Shown: positions 24,211-32,574 of the stretch, in pieces
How positions within the stretch are numbered: position 1 is the first letter of the stretch
Layout of the letters: each line of letters begins with the position of its first letter
Assembly: GCF_900188445.1 (NCBI RefSeq)
Contig: NZ_FZOR01000016.1
Span: 101,284-165,283, forward strand
Source of the DNA: Actinomadura meyerae
GTDB lineage: Bacteria > Actinomycetota > Actinomycetes > Streptosporangiales > Streptosporangiaceae
Direction of reading: 5' to 3'
DNA length: 64,000 bases
Position numbers and translations under genes: made by a program
The notes under the pieces: model-generated
What the model saw: the letters and a program-made list of their open reading frames with translations, nothing else
The model's database searches: none
Told to the model about the DNA's origin: nothing

Positions 24211-25932
24211 GTGGCCGAGGACCTGGTCCGCATGGAGATCTCGGACGAGGAGGGCGTGTTCACCGTCCGGCGGGCGGGCCGGCAGGTCGCCGCCGCGGTC
24301 GGCCTCGAACACCAGGACCAGGTCCGCGTCGCGACCGCGCTCAGCGAGGTCGGCCGGGAGCTGTACGCGTGCTCGGGGCTCGTGTCGGTGGCGTTCCGGC
24401 TCGACCCGGGGCGGCACCCGGCGCTGGTGGTCGAACTGGACCTGCGCCCGCGCCCGGACGCGGTGCGGACGACCGCGTGCCAGGTCGCGGCGGCGCGGCT
24501 GGTGAGCCTGCTGGAAGAGGAGGAGACCGCGGAGGGCGGCGTCCGCCTCCGGCTGCGCAAGGACCTGCCCTCCGGCGCCGCGCCGGTCGGCGAGGGAGAG
24601 CTGAGCAGGCTCCGCGCGCGGCTCTCCCGGCTGCACCCCCTGCCCGCCCTGGAGGAGCTGCAGACGCAGAACACGGAGCTGACCGCCGCGCTCACGGATC
24701 TGCAGCGGCGGCAGGAGGAGCTGCGGACCCTCAACGCGGAGCTGGAGGAGACCAACCACGGGGTCATGGCCCTCTACAGCGAGCTCTCCGAGGAGCTCGA
24801 GGAGACGAACCGGGGCGTCGTGGCGCTGTACGCCGAGCTGGAGGAGAAGTCCGACCAGCTGCGCGAGGCCGGCGAGGCCAAGAACCGGTTCTGGGCCGGC
24901 ATCAGCCACGAGCTGCGCACGCCGGTGAACGGCGTCATCGGGCTCACCCGGCTGCTGCTCGACCCGTCCGCCGACCCGCTCACCGAGGAGCAGCGGCAGC
25001 AGATCACCCTGATCCGCGACACCGGCGGCACCCTGCTGTCGATGGTGAACGAGCTGCTGGACATGGCCAGGGCCGAACAGGGCCGGCTGGAGCCGAACCC
25101 GGCGCCGGTGGACGTGCCGGCGCTGCTGGCGGAGCAGGCGGAGCTGCTGAACCCGATGGCCGAGCAAGCCGGTCTGTCCCTCGTCGTGGACGACGCGGAC
25201 GCGCCGCGCGACTTCGTCACCGACCCGGAGATGCTGTCCCGGATCCTGCGGAACCTCGTGGGGAACGGCCTGAAGTTCACCGAGGAGGGCGGGGTGCGGG
25301 TGTCGGCGCGGCGGGCCGGCGAGGACGTGGAGTTCGCCGTGGCCGACACCGGGGTGGGGATCCCGCCCGACGAGCGGGAGCGGGTCTTCGAGGAGTTCCA
25401 CCGGGTGCCCGGCAGCGGCGGCACCGGCACCGGGCTCGGCCTGCCCTTCGCCCGCCGGCTCGCCCGCATCCTCGGCGGCGACGTGACCCTGGACAGCGCC
25501 GTGGGCGAGGGGACGACCGCCACCGTGCGGCTGCCGCCGTACCGGGACATGGCCCACCTCGACCTCGGCCACGTCCTGATCGTGGACGACGACGCGACGG
25601 CCCGCCGCACCCTGCGCGACCTGGTGGACGCGGCCGCCGACCGGATCAGCGAGGCCGCCGACGGGAACGCCGCGCTGGCCGCCGCCGCGGCGGACCCGCC
25701 CGACCTCGTCCTGCTGGACCTGCGCATGCCCGGCCGGGACGGCTACGACGTCCTCGCCGGGCTGCCCGCCGGGACGCCGGTCGTCCTGGTCACCTCGGCG
25801 AACGCCGCCGCGTCCGACGACCCCCGGCTCCGCCGCGCCGACGCGGTGCTCGGCAAGGACCGGATCGGCCCCGAGCCGCTCGCCGCGGCGATACGCTCCG
25901 CTCACGCCCGCCGGGCACGGGAGGGTAGGTGA
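24211..25932 (+). CDS. Hybrid histidine kinase with degenerate GHKL N-terminus, signalling coiled coil and receiver
   Basis: The 573-residue cytosolic protein (GTG at 24211, three bases after the previous stop) has four parts. Residues 1-125 resemble RsbT, but the N-box reads ATALSEVGRELYACSG, with Glu where the Mg-binding Asn should be, and no G-boxes are seen. Residues 130-220 form a coiled coil with two copies of an 18-residue unit (ELEETNxGVxALYxEL). A kinase core follows (FWAGISHELRTPVNGVIGLT; FTEEGGVRVSARRA; VADTGVGIPPDERERVFEEF; GTGLGLPFARRLARILGG). The C-terminal receiver has LIVDDDATARRTL and LVLLDLRMPGRDGYDVLAGL. With no membrane segment, the input is probably a stressosome protein. 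Confidence 0.85.
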   Translation: MAEDLVRMEISDEEGVFTVRRAGRQVAAAVGLEHQDQVRVATALSEVGRELYACSGLVSVAFRLDPGRHPALVVELDLRPRPDAVRTTACQVAAARLVSLLEEEETAEGGVRLRLRKDLPSGAAPVGEGELSRLRARLSRLHPLPALEELQTQNTELTAALTDLQRRQEELRTLNAELEETNHGVMALYSELSEELEETNRGVVALYAELEEKSDQLREAGEAKNRFWAGISHELRTPVNGVIGLTRLLLDPSADPLTEEQRQQITLIRDTGGTLLSMVNELLDMARAEQGRLEPNPAPVDVPALLAEQAELLNPMAEQAGLSLVVDDADAPRDFVTDPEMLSRILRNLVGNGLKFTEEGGVRVSARRAGEDVEFAVADTGVGIPPDERERVFEEFHRVPGSGGTGTGLGLPFARRLARILGGDVTLDSAVGEGTTATVRLPPYRDMAHLDLGHVLIVDDDATARRTLRDLVDAAADRISEAADGNAALAAAAADPPDLVLLDLRMPGRDGYDVLAGLPAGTPVVLVTSANAAASDDPRLRRADAVLGKDRIGPEPLAAAIRSAHARRAREGR

Positions 25933-27533
25933 CCGGCATGGGGACCTGGACGACGCTGGTGGTGGACGACAGCGACACCAAGCGCTACATCGTCGGCCGC
26001 TGGCTGCGCCGCGCCGGGCACACGGTGGTGGAGGCGGCGTCCGCGGCGGAGACCTGGCGGCGGCTCGCCGAGCACGACGTCGACCTGGTGGTGCTCGACG
26101 TGAAGCTGCCGGACATGAGCGGCATCGAGGTGTGCGAGCGGATCAAGTCCGCGCCGGACACGAACTCGCTGCCCGTCATCCACATCTCCGCGCAGGCCGT
26201 GGACGTCGCCGACCGCACCCACGGGCTGCGGCGCGGCGCCGACGCCTACATGACCGACCCGATCGACCCGGGCGAGTTCCTCGCCACGGTCGAGGCGGTG
26301 CTGCGCTACTACGAGGCGCGGCGGCGGGCCGAGCGGATGGTCGGCCGGATGGCCGAGTTCACCCGGACCTCGCTGGCGATCAACGCGGCCACGTCCTTCG
26401 ACCAGCTGGCGGAGGTCGCCGCGAGCGGCGCCCACGCGATCTTCGAGGTGCCGGCCGCGGTGTTCATCGTGCCGCCGGCCGGCCGGCCGCGGCGCGCCGT
26501 CGAGGCGGACGGCGGCCCCGAGCACCGCGACTACCCGCCGGGCCTCATCGAGCGGCTGATCGGCCGCACCGGGCTGGGCGACGACACCGGCACCGAGATC
26601 ACGCGGGTGCCGCTGCGGGAGTGGCGGGACCTGGTGCCCGACCCCGTGCTGCGCGGCGACGCCCTGCTGGTGGTGTCCCGGCTCAAGCACGGCCACCCGC
26701 CCATCTGCATCGCGATCGACGCCCGGGGCGCGCAGGAGGACGCCGAGACCAACCTGCTGCGCCAGCTCGGGCAGGCGGTGGCGCTGGCGCTCGCCGCGCT
26801 GCGCAGCTACACCGAGGAGCACACGATCTCGCTGACCCTGCAGCGCAGCCTGCTGCCGGCGTCGCTGCCGCGGGTGCCGGGCTGGGAGCTCGCGGTCCGC
26901 TACGAGCCCGCCGGCGACCAGGCCGAGGTCGGCGGCGACTTCTACGAGGTCCTCGACCTCGGCGACCGCGTACTGGTGGCCATCGGGGACGTGCAGGGCC
27001 ACTCGCTGCGGGCCGCGACGGTGATGGCGGAGGTCCGGCACGCGCTGCGCGCGTTCGCCGCCGAAGGGCACGGCTCCGTCCAGATCCTCCGGCTGCTGAA
27101 CGGGGTGATGGAGCGCTACCACGACGACCAGACCGTCACCATGACCCTGATGACGCTGGACCCCCGCAGCGGCCGGCTGCACATCGCCAGCGCCGGGCAC
27201 CTCCCGCCGCTGCACATCGCCGCCGGCCAGGCCCGCTACGGCAAGGGCGGCGGCGTGATCCTCGGCTTCCCGGCCGACGGCGTCGCGGTCGAGGAGACCG
27301 TGGTCCCGCCGGGCGGCACCGTCGTGCTGATCACCGACGGGCTGATCGAGGACCGCGGCATCCCGCTCGCCGACAACATGGAGCGGCTGCGGGCCATCGC
27401 CGCCCACGTCGAGGACGACCTGGAGCACTTCAGCGACCGCGTCATCGCCGAGTTCGGGCACCGCGAGGACGACGTCGCGCTGGTCGCCCTGCGCCGCGGG
27501 CCCGACCCGGGGCCCGCGGAGGGCGCGCACTGA
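25929..27533 (+). CDS. Receiver-GAF-SpoIIE (PP2C) phosphatase
   Basis: The 534-residue protein starts at a GTG overlapping the kinase stop (GTGA); an ATG at 25938 is possible. Residues 5-125 are a receiver (TTLVVDDSDTKRYIVGRWLR, phosphoacceptor in DVDLVVLDVKLPDMSGIEV). Residues 140-295 resemble GAF (LAINAATSFDQLAEVAASGA). Residues 310-530 are a SpoIIE phosphatase: ISLTLQRSLLPASLPRVPGW, AEVGGDFYEVLDLGDRVLVA, IGDVQGHSLRAATVMAEV, LITDGLIEDRG and HREDDVALVAL. The metal-binding Asp residues are present. Phosphorylation of the receiver by the preceding hybrid kinase probably switches the phosphatase on, acting on an anti-sigma antagonist located elsewhere. It is the last gene of the operon. Confidence 0.88.
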   Translation: MTGMGTWTTLVVDDSDTKRYIVGRWLRRAGHTVVEAASAAETWRRLAEHDVDLVVLDVKLPDMSGIEVCERIKSAPDTNSLPVIHISAQAVDVADRTHGLRRGADAYMTDPIDPGEFLATVEAVLRYYEARRRAERMVGRMAEFTRTSLAINAATSFDQLAEVAASGAHAIFEVPAAVFIVPPAGRPRRAVEADGGPEHRDYPPGLIERLIGRTGLGDDTGTEITRVPLREWRDLVPDPVLRGDALLVVSRLKHGHPPICIAIDARGAQEDAETNLLRQLGQAVALALAALRSYTEEHTISLTLQRSLLPASLPRVPGWELAVRYEPAGDQAEVGGDFYEVLDLGDRVLVAIGDVQGHSLRAATVMAEVRHALRAFAAEGHGSVQILRLLNGVMERYHDDQTVTMTLMTLDPRSGRLHIASAGHLPPLHIAAGQARYGKGGGVILGFPADGVAVEETVVPPGGTVVLITDGLIEDRGIPLADNMERLRAIAAHVEDDLEHFSDRVIAEFGHREDDVALVALRRGPDPGPAEGAH

Positions 27534-27594
27534 CCCCGCGCGGCGGCCCGCTCCCCTACGATGCGGCCAGGGACGGCGAGGGGATCGGGGTCGG

Positions 27595-28758
27595 ATGCTG
27601 CGGCGTGGAAGAGTGCTCTCCGGGGTCATCGCGGCGGCGGTCGTCGGCACGCTCGCGGCCGACATCACCGTCATCGCGTCCGGGCGGCTGGAGGACGAGC
27701 GGCCCGCCGCGTCCGGCGACCTGGTGTCGGTCGACCGGGGCGCCGCGCCGCAGGCCCCGGCCGTGGCCCCGCTGACCCGCCGCTACACGCCGCACCTGCT
27801 GGTCGCCGGCACGTCCCCGCTGCCGCCCGCGGCCATCGAGCGGGCCCGCCGGCTGAAGGGCGTCGCGCGGCTCACGGTCGTGGACGCCGCCCGCGTCGGC
27901 GTCGCCGGGCGCCGCATGGGCCTGCTGGGCGTCGACCCGTCGGCGTTCCGGGCGTTCGTGCCGGAGGCGACCGCCGAGTCCGACCAGCTGTGGCAGACGG
28001 TCGCGTCCGGCGGTCTCGCGGTGTCGTTCGAGCAGAGCCGCGACGGGGCGCTGCCGCTCGGCTCCGTCGTCCAGGCGGGCCGCAGCAGCGCCCCCGGGCA
28101 GGTCCGCGTCGGCGCCTACGCGACGATGGGCATCGGCGACATCGACGCCGTCGTGTCCCGCGAGCAGGCCCGCGCGCTGGGCCTGCCGGACGGCAACGGC
28201 CTGGTCATCAGCGCCCCGAAGGCCGACCACGCGAAGCTCGCCAAGCGGCTCCAGAAGGTCCTCCCGCGCGGGACGAAGGTCGCGACGCTGACCCCGCCGC
28301 CGAAGAAGCGCGCGGCGCAGCCGGGCCGGCCGGGTCGGCCGGGCCTCCCGCAGGTCACGGGCCGGCCGGACGGGGCGGCCGGCGAGCGCACCCCGATCAC
28401 CGGGAACAGGATGACGCCCACGATGCGGACCGTCCTGCTGGAGATCGCCGGCATGTTCGGCCCGTTCCCGGTGATCGGCTGCTACCGCTCCACCGGCGAC
28501 CCGCAGGACCACGGCGACGGCCGCGCCTGCGACTTCATGGAGAGCACCGGCGGGCGGATGCCGAGCGCCGGCGCGCAGCGGCACGGCGACCAGGTCGCCC
28601 GGTACGCGGTCGCGAACGCCCGGCGGCTCGGCATCTCCTACGTCATCTGGAAGCAGCAGATCTGGAACGTGCGCGGCGGCGGCTGGCGGCCGATGGAGGA
28701 CCGCGGCAGCATCACCCAGAACCACTACGACCACGTGCACATCTCGGTGCTGCGCTAG
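27595..28758 (+). CDS. Exported protein with FtsX/MacB-like ectodomain and M15-like (ARB_07466-type) C-terminal domain
   Basis: The 387-residue protein has one N-terminal membrane segment or signal (RVLSGVIAAAVVGTLAADIT). Residues 50-235 resemble the periplasmic core of MacB/FtsX permeases (VLPRGTKVATLTPPPKK; LALGxPDGN-like ALGLPDGNGLVIS). A Pro/Gly/Arg linker follows, then a C-terminal domain with GCYRSTGDPQDHGDGRACDF, YVIWKQQIWN and ITQNHYDHVHIS. The His/Asp/His pattern (DHGDGRACDF, DHVH) is that of zinc peptidases related to D,D-carboxypeptidase M15. It is probably a cell-wall protein anchored outside the membrane. No permease helices are present. It starts 61 bases after the stressosome operon and may share its transcript. 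Confidence 0.7.
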   Translation: MLRRGRVLSGVIAAAVVGTLAADITVIASGRLEDERPAASGDLVSVDRGAAPQAPAVAPLTRRYTPHLLVAGTSPLPPAAIERARRLKGVARLTVVDAARVGVAGRRMGLLGVDPSAFRAFVPEATAESDQLWQTVASGGLAVSFEQSRDGALPLGSVVQAGRSSAPGQVRVGAYATMGIGDIDAVVSREQARALGLPDGNGLVISAPKADHAKLAKRLQKVLPRGTKVATLTPPPKKRAAQPGRPGRPGLPQVTGRPDGAAGERTPITGNRMTPTMRTVLLEIAGMFGPFPVIGCYRSTGDPQDHGDGRACDFMESTGGRMPSAGAQRHGDQVARYAVANARRLGISYVIWKQQIWNVRGGGWRPMEDRGSITQNHYDHVHISVLR

Positions 28759-28792
28759 CCGCGCCCGGCCGCCGCGCGGCGCGGGGAAAGCG

Positions 28793-30820
28793 TCAGGACA
28801 GCTCCTGCTCGCACCAGACGACCTTGCCGCCCGCGGTGCGCCGCACGCCCCAGCGCTGCGCCAGCCGCCCCACGACGTGCAGGCCGCGGCCCGACTCCAT
28901 CGCGTCGTCCTCGTCGTCGTGCAGCCGGATGCGGGGGCGCCCGTCGGAGGAGTCGGCGACCTCGCAGACCAGGCCGCCCTCCCGCACCAGCCGCAGCGTG
29001 ACGCGCCCGCCGACGTGCTGGATCGCGTTGGTGACCAGCTCCGACACCAGCAGCATCGTGCTGTGGGTGAGGTCGTCGAGGTCCCAGCGGGCGAGCCGGT
29101 CGCGGACGAGGCCGCGGGCGCGGCGGACGGCGGCGGGCTCGGCGGGCAGCTCCCAGGTGGCGTGGTGGTCGGCGGGGATGCGGGCCAGCCGCGCCACCAG
29201 CATCGCGATGTCGTCGCGGTGCTCGTCGTCGTAGACGCCGTCGAGGGCCGCCTGGCACAGGTCGTCCAGCGGGCGGGCGGCCGCGCCCGGCCCGAACGTG
29301 GCGAGCAGCCGCGCGAGCCCGTCGTCGATGTCGCGGGCCCGGTTCTCCACCAGCCCGTCGGTGTAGAGGAACAGCAGCGTGCCGTCCTCGACGGTGAACT
29401 CGCGGGTTACGATCGGGCCGTCGCCGCCGACGCCGAGCGGCGGCGCGGGCGGCACCGGCAGGTACTCCGGCTCGGCGCCGGGCGGGGCGAGCAGCGGCGG
29501 CAGGTGCCCCGCGCTCGCGACCTCGCACCGGCCGGTGACCGCGTCGTAGACGACGTAGGCGCAGGTGGCGAAGTGCGGCTCGCGCTCGCCGAGGGTCCGC
29601 ATCAGCGAGTCGAGGCGCTCCAGGGCCTCGGCGGGCGGCAGCTCCAGCCCGGCGAGCGTGTGGATGGCGGTGCGGAGCCGGCCCATCGTGACGGCGGCCT
29701 TCACACCGTGCCCGGCGACGTCGCCGACCACCAGCGCGACCCGCCCGCCGGGCAGCGCGATCGACTCGTACCAGTCGCCGCCGACCTCGATGCGGCGGCT
29801 GCCCGGCAGGTAGCGGTGGTGCACCTCGACCGTCGACGGCGCCGACAGGCCCGTCGGCAGCAGGCTGCGCTGGAGGGTGAGGGCGGTCGCGCGCTCCCGC
29901 GAGTACTGGCGGGCGCTCTCCACGAAGATCGACGCCCGGTTCGCGAACTCCATCCCGATCTCGACGTCGTAGGCGTCGAACGGCCGGTGCGCCGCGTTGC
30001 GGGTGCAGACGAAGAACCCCAGCACGCCCGCCGCGGACGTGATCGGGAGTAACAGCATCGACGCGCCCTTGAGCAGCTCGGCCACCGGCGGGCGGCGCCA
30101 CGCGCTCGCGAGCCGGGCCGCGCCCTCGCCGCCGAGGGCGCGCAGCACCGGCTCGCCGGACTCCAGGCACAGCGCGTGCGGCGTCCCCGGCGGGTAGACC
30201 AGCGACTCGCCGGTGGGGAACGTCGCGTCCCAGGCCGGGTCCTCGTCGTCGAAGCCGATCGCCATCCGGCGCAGCTGCGGCCCGTCCGGGCCCTCCGGCG
30301 GCTCGTCGGCGTCGATGTGGCTCTCGGCCAGCAGCAGCGCGCCGGAATTGCAGAAATGCGGGACGAGCACGTCCATCAGGCCGCGCGCCAGCAGTTCCAG
30401 GTCGAGGGTGGAGCCGATGCGGGGCAGCGCGTCGTCCAGCAGCGCGCGGCGGATGACGGCCGGGTCGACGAACCGGTCGGCGAGCGGCACCGGCACCCGG
30501 ATCACCGCGAGCGCCGCGAGGCCCGGGGCGTCGGGCGCGCCGCCGCTCATCGGGTGGACGGTCACGACCGCGTCCAGCATGGCGCCCGCGGGGGTCTCCA
30601 CGGCGAGCATGGCGGTGCGCTCGCGGCCCGCCTTCAGCGCCTCCAGCAGCGGTTCCCGCGCGCCGGGGATCACCTCGTCCAGGTAGGCGCCCCGCAGGTC
30701 GTCCGCGTTCCGGGAGAGCACGGCGGCGGCGTTGCGCTCGAACTGGAGAATTCTCCCCGACGATTCCATGCCGAGAATGAGAATCCGGGTGGACGACTCC
30801 ATCGCTCGATTATGGGACAT
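28793..30820 (-). CDS. PAS-GAF-SpoIIE phosphatase-GHKL kinase fusion (sigma-factor regulator)
   Basis: The 675-residue cytosolic protein has four domains: PAS-like (12-110, GRILQFERNAAAVLSRNADD), GAF (135-305, LLLPITSAAGVLGFFVCTRN), SpoIIE PP2C (320-530: TALTLQRSLLPTGLSAPSTV, EVGGDWYESIALPGGRVALV, VGDVAGHGVKAAVTMGRLRT, FLYTDGLVENR, HRDDIAMLVA) and a C-terminal RsbW-like GHKL (545-675: LLVSELVTNAIQHVGG, VADSSDGRPRIRLHDDED, GRGLHVVGRLAQRWGV). Such proteins combine the phosphatase and kinase arms of partner-switching. It faces the stressosome operon tail to tail with the M15-like gene and may act on the same anti-sigma pathway. An ATG at 30802 is an alternative start. Confidence 0.88.
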   Translation of the reverse strand: MSHNRAMESSTRILILGMESSGRILQFERNAAAVLSRNADDLRGAYLDEVIPGAREPLLEALKAGRERTAMLAVETPAGAMLDAVVTVHPMSGGAPDAPGLAALAVIRVPVPLADRFVDPAVIRRALLDDALPRIGSTLDLELLARGLMDVLVPHFCNSGALLLAESHIDADEPPEGPDGPQLRRMAIGFDDEDPAWDATFPTGESLVYPPGTPHALCLESGEPVLRALGGEGAARLASAWRRPPVAELLKGASMLLLPITSAAGVLGFFVCTRNAAHRPFDAYDVEIGMEFANRASIFVESARQYSRERATALTLQRSLLPTGLSAPSTVEVHHRYLPGSRRIEVGGDWYESIALPGGRVALVVGDVAGHGVKAAVTMGRLRTAIHTLAGLELPPAEALERLDSLMRTLGEREPHFATCAYVVYDAVTGRCEVASAGHLPPLLAPPGAEPEYLPVPPAPPLGVGGDGPIVTREFTVEDGTLLFLYTDGLVENRARDIDDGLARLLATFGPGAAARPLDDLCQAALDGVYDDEHRDDIAMLVARLARIPADHHATWELPAEPAAVRRARGLVRDRLARWDLDDLTHSTMLLVSELVTNAIQHVGGRVTLRLVREGGLVCEVADSSDGRPRIRLHDDEDDAMESGRGLHVVGRLAQRWGVRRTAGGKVVWCEQELS

Positions 30821-30863
30821 CGGACGCCCGGATGCGGCCGATACGGGCGGGGAAGATCGGTCC

Positions 30864-31637
30864 CTAACCCCCGGCGTGGGCCTCCTCCAGGTACTGCTTC
30901 CAGGTCCGCTCCCCGGCGGCGTTGCCGGGGACGAGGTGGTGGCCCTCCCGGAACCCGCGCCCGGCCTTCCCCGGCAGCGGCAGCGGCACCCGGACGGGCC
31001 GCCGCAGCCCGCGGGCCGCGAGGTAGTCCCCGAGCATCTCCTCGGCGGTGAGCACCTCGGGGCCGCCCATGTCGTCGACCCGCCGCGCGGGGCCCGGTTC
31101 GAGCGCCAGCCCGGCGAGCCGCCCGGCGACCTCGGCCACGTCGATCGGCTGGTCGCGCAGCCCCTTCGGCACGAACACCACGCCGGGGACCTTGGTGAGG
31201 ACGTTGAACACCATGTCGGGCAGCGTGTGGAACTGGGTCGTCCGCAGGATCGTGTACGGCAGGCCGGACTCCTCGATCAGCCGCTCGACGGCGTGCTTCG
31301 TCCGGTAGTACCCGTACGGGATCTTGTCGACGCCGACGATCGAGATGTACACCAGGTGCGGGGCGCCCTCGGCGCGCGCGGCCTCGACCAGCCGCCGGGT
31401 GGCGGGCAGGTCCCGCTTGGAGTGGAACGGGTCGCTCGCGCAGTGCACGATCGTCTCCGCGCCGGCCACCGCCGCGGCGACGCCCTCGCCCTTCCACAGG
31501 TCGCCCTTGTGCCAGGTGATGCCCGGTTCGGCGGCGCGTTCGCGCCGGCTCAGCCCGTGCACGTCCGCGCCGGCCTCGGCCAGCCGCCGCGCGACCACCC
31601 GGCCGAGCGTGCCGCTCGCCCCGGTCACCAGGATCAT
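30864..31637 (-). CDS. NAD(P)-binding NmrA-like/SDR family protein
   Basis: The 257-residue protein begins MILVTGASGTLGRVVARRLA (GxxGxxG Rossmann motif), with a good GAGGAGG ribosome site. Further blocks: VHCASDPFHSKRDLPATRRL, LVYISIVGVDKIPYGYYRTK, which holds a YxxxK pair (YYRTK), and LPYTILRTTQFHTLPDMVF. This is the atypical SDR (NmrA/HSCARG) class, used for NADP sensing or reduction of unknown substrates. It follows the spermidine-synthase-like gene by 17 bases on the same strand, so the two are probably co-transcribed. Confidence 0.85.
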   Translation of the reverse strand: MILVTGASGTLGRVVARRLAEAGADVHGLSRRERAAEPGITWHKGDLWKGEGVAAAVAGAETIVHCASDPFHSKRDLPATRRLVEAARAEGAPHLVYISIVGVDKIPYGYYRTKHAVERLIEESGLPYTILRTTQFHTLPDMVFNVLTKVPGVVFVPKGLRDQPIDVAEVAGRLAGLALEPGPARRVDDMGGPEVLTAEEMLGDYLAARGLRRPVRVPLPLPGKAGRGFREGHHLVPGNAAGERTWKQYLEEAHAGG

Positions 31638-31654
31638 GATGCCTCCTCGATCGG

Positions 31655-32515
31655 TCAGGAACTCCCGAAGACCTGCGGCGGCGGGACGGGCGCGACGATC
31701 TCCTCGCCGTCGCGCAGCGGCGCCGCGCCGGCGCAGAACGCGGCGAGGTCGCCGCCGTCCATCACCCGGGCGCGGACGGCGCCGCCCGCCGCGCGGCGGG
31801 TCAGCTCGGCCACCGGCAGCGGCGCCTCCGACCCCGCCACGATCAGGTTGCCGAACCGGCGGCCCCGCAGCACCCCCGGGTCGCCGAGCAGCACCGTGTG
31901 CCGGAACACCGAGCGGATCGTGGCGGCCACCCGGCGCGCGAACGGCAGCCGGAACCCGTCGGCCACGTTGACGACGTAGACGCCGCCCGGCCGCAGCACC
32001 CGCGCGGCGTCCAGCACGAACTCGCGGGTGGCGAGCTCGGGCGGCATGGACGCCTCGGCGAACGCGTCCATCACCACGAGGTCGTCGGCGTCGTCGGCCA
32101 GCGCCGCGACGCCCGCGCGCCCGTCGGTGACGCGGATGCGCAGGCCGGGGACGCCCTTCACCGGCAGCCGCTCCCGGACGAGCTGCACCAGCTCCGCGTC
32201 CGGCTCCAGGACGACCTGCCGCGACCCCGGCCGCGTCGCGGCGATGTAGCGGGGCAGCGTGCAGCCGGCGCCGCCGATGTGGACCGCGTCGAGCGCCGCG
32301 CCGTCCGCGACGGCGCAGTCGACCACGTCGCCGATCAGCCGCATGTACTCGAAGTCGAGGTAGGTGGGGTCGGACAGGTCCACGTAGGACTGCGGTACCC
32401 CGCCGACGAGCAGCATCCAGCCGCCGTCGCGGTCGGCGTCGCGCAGCAGCTCGGCCTCACCGCCCGCGATGCGGTACGTCCGCGGGGGCGGGCCGTGCCT
32501 GCGCTTGCGTGCCAT
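31655..32515 (-). CDS. Spermidine-synthase-like methyltransferase-fold protein
   Basis: The 286-residue protein has the spermidine synthase fold without the full active site: VPQSYVDLSDPTYLDFEYMR, a nucleotide loop AVHIGGAGCTLPRYIAATRP, the acidic strand QVVLEPDAELVQLVRERL, and DDLVVMDAFAEASMPPELAT. In true spermidine synthases the loop is GGGDGG and a catalytic Asp/Tyr pair follows; here the motif is GGAGCT, so polyamine synthesis is doubtful. Such proteins are common in actinomycetes as fused MFS/spermidine synthase relatives. Upstream is the oligopeptide importer operon on the same strand, 59 bases away. Confidence 0.8.
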   Translation of the reverse strand: MARKRRHGPPPRTYRIAGGEAELLRDADRDGGWMLLVGGVPQSYVDLSDPTYLDFEYMRLIGDVVDCAVADGAALDAVHIGGAGCTLPRYIAATRPGSRQVVLEPDAELVQLVRERLPVKGVPGLRIRVTDGRAGVAALADDADDLVVMDAFAEASMPPELATREFVLDAARVLRPGGVYVVNVADGFRLPFARRVAATIRSVFRHTVLLGDPGVLRGRRFGNLIVAGSEAPLPVAELTRRAAGGAVRARVMDGGDLAAFCAGAAPLRDGEEIVAPVPPPQVFGSS

Positions 32516-32574
32516 GCCCCCACCCTACGGAGCCCCCACCCTGCGGACACACCGGACGGTGCGCGCCGCGACCG

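Noticed and set aside
22906..25905. A 999-codon minus-strand open frame across the stressosome operon
   Set aside because: It is antisense to three genes with clear motifs and is composed of Arg/Gly/Pro/Val-rich filler typical of shadow frames in high-GC DNA.
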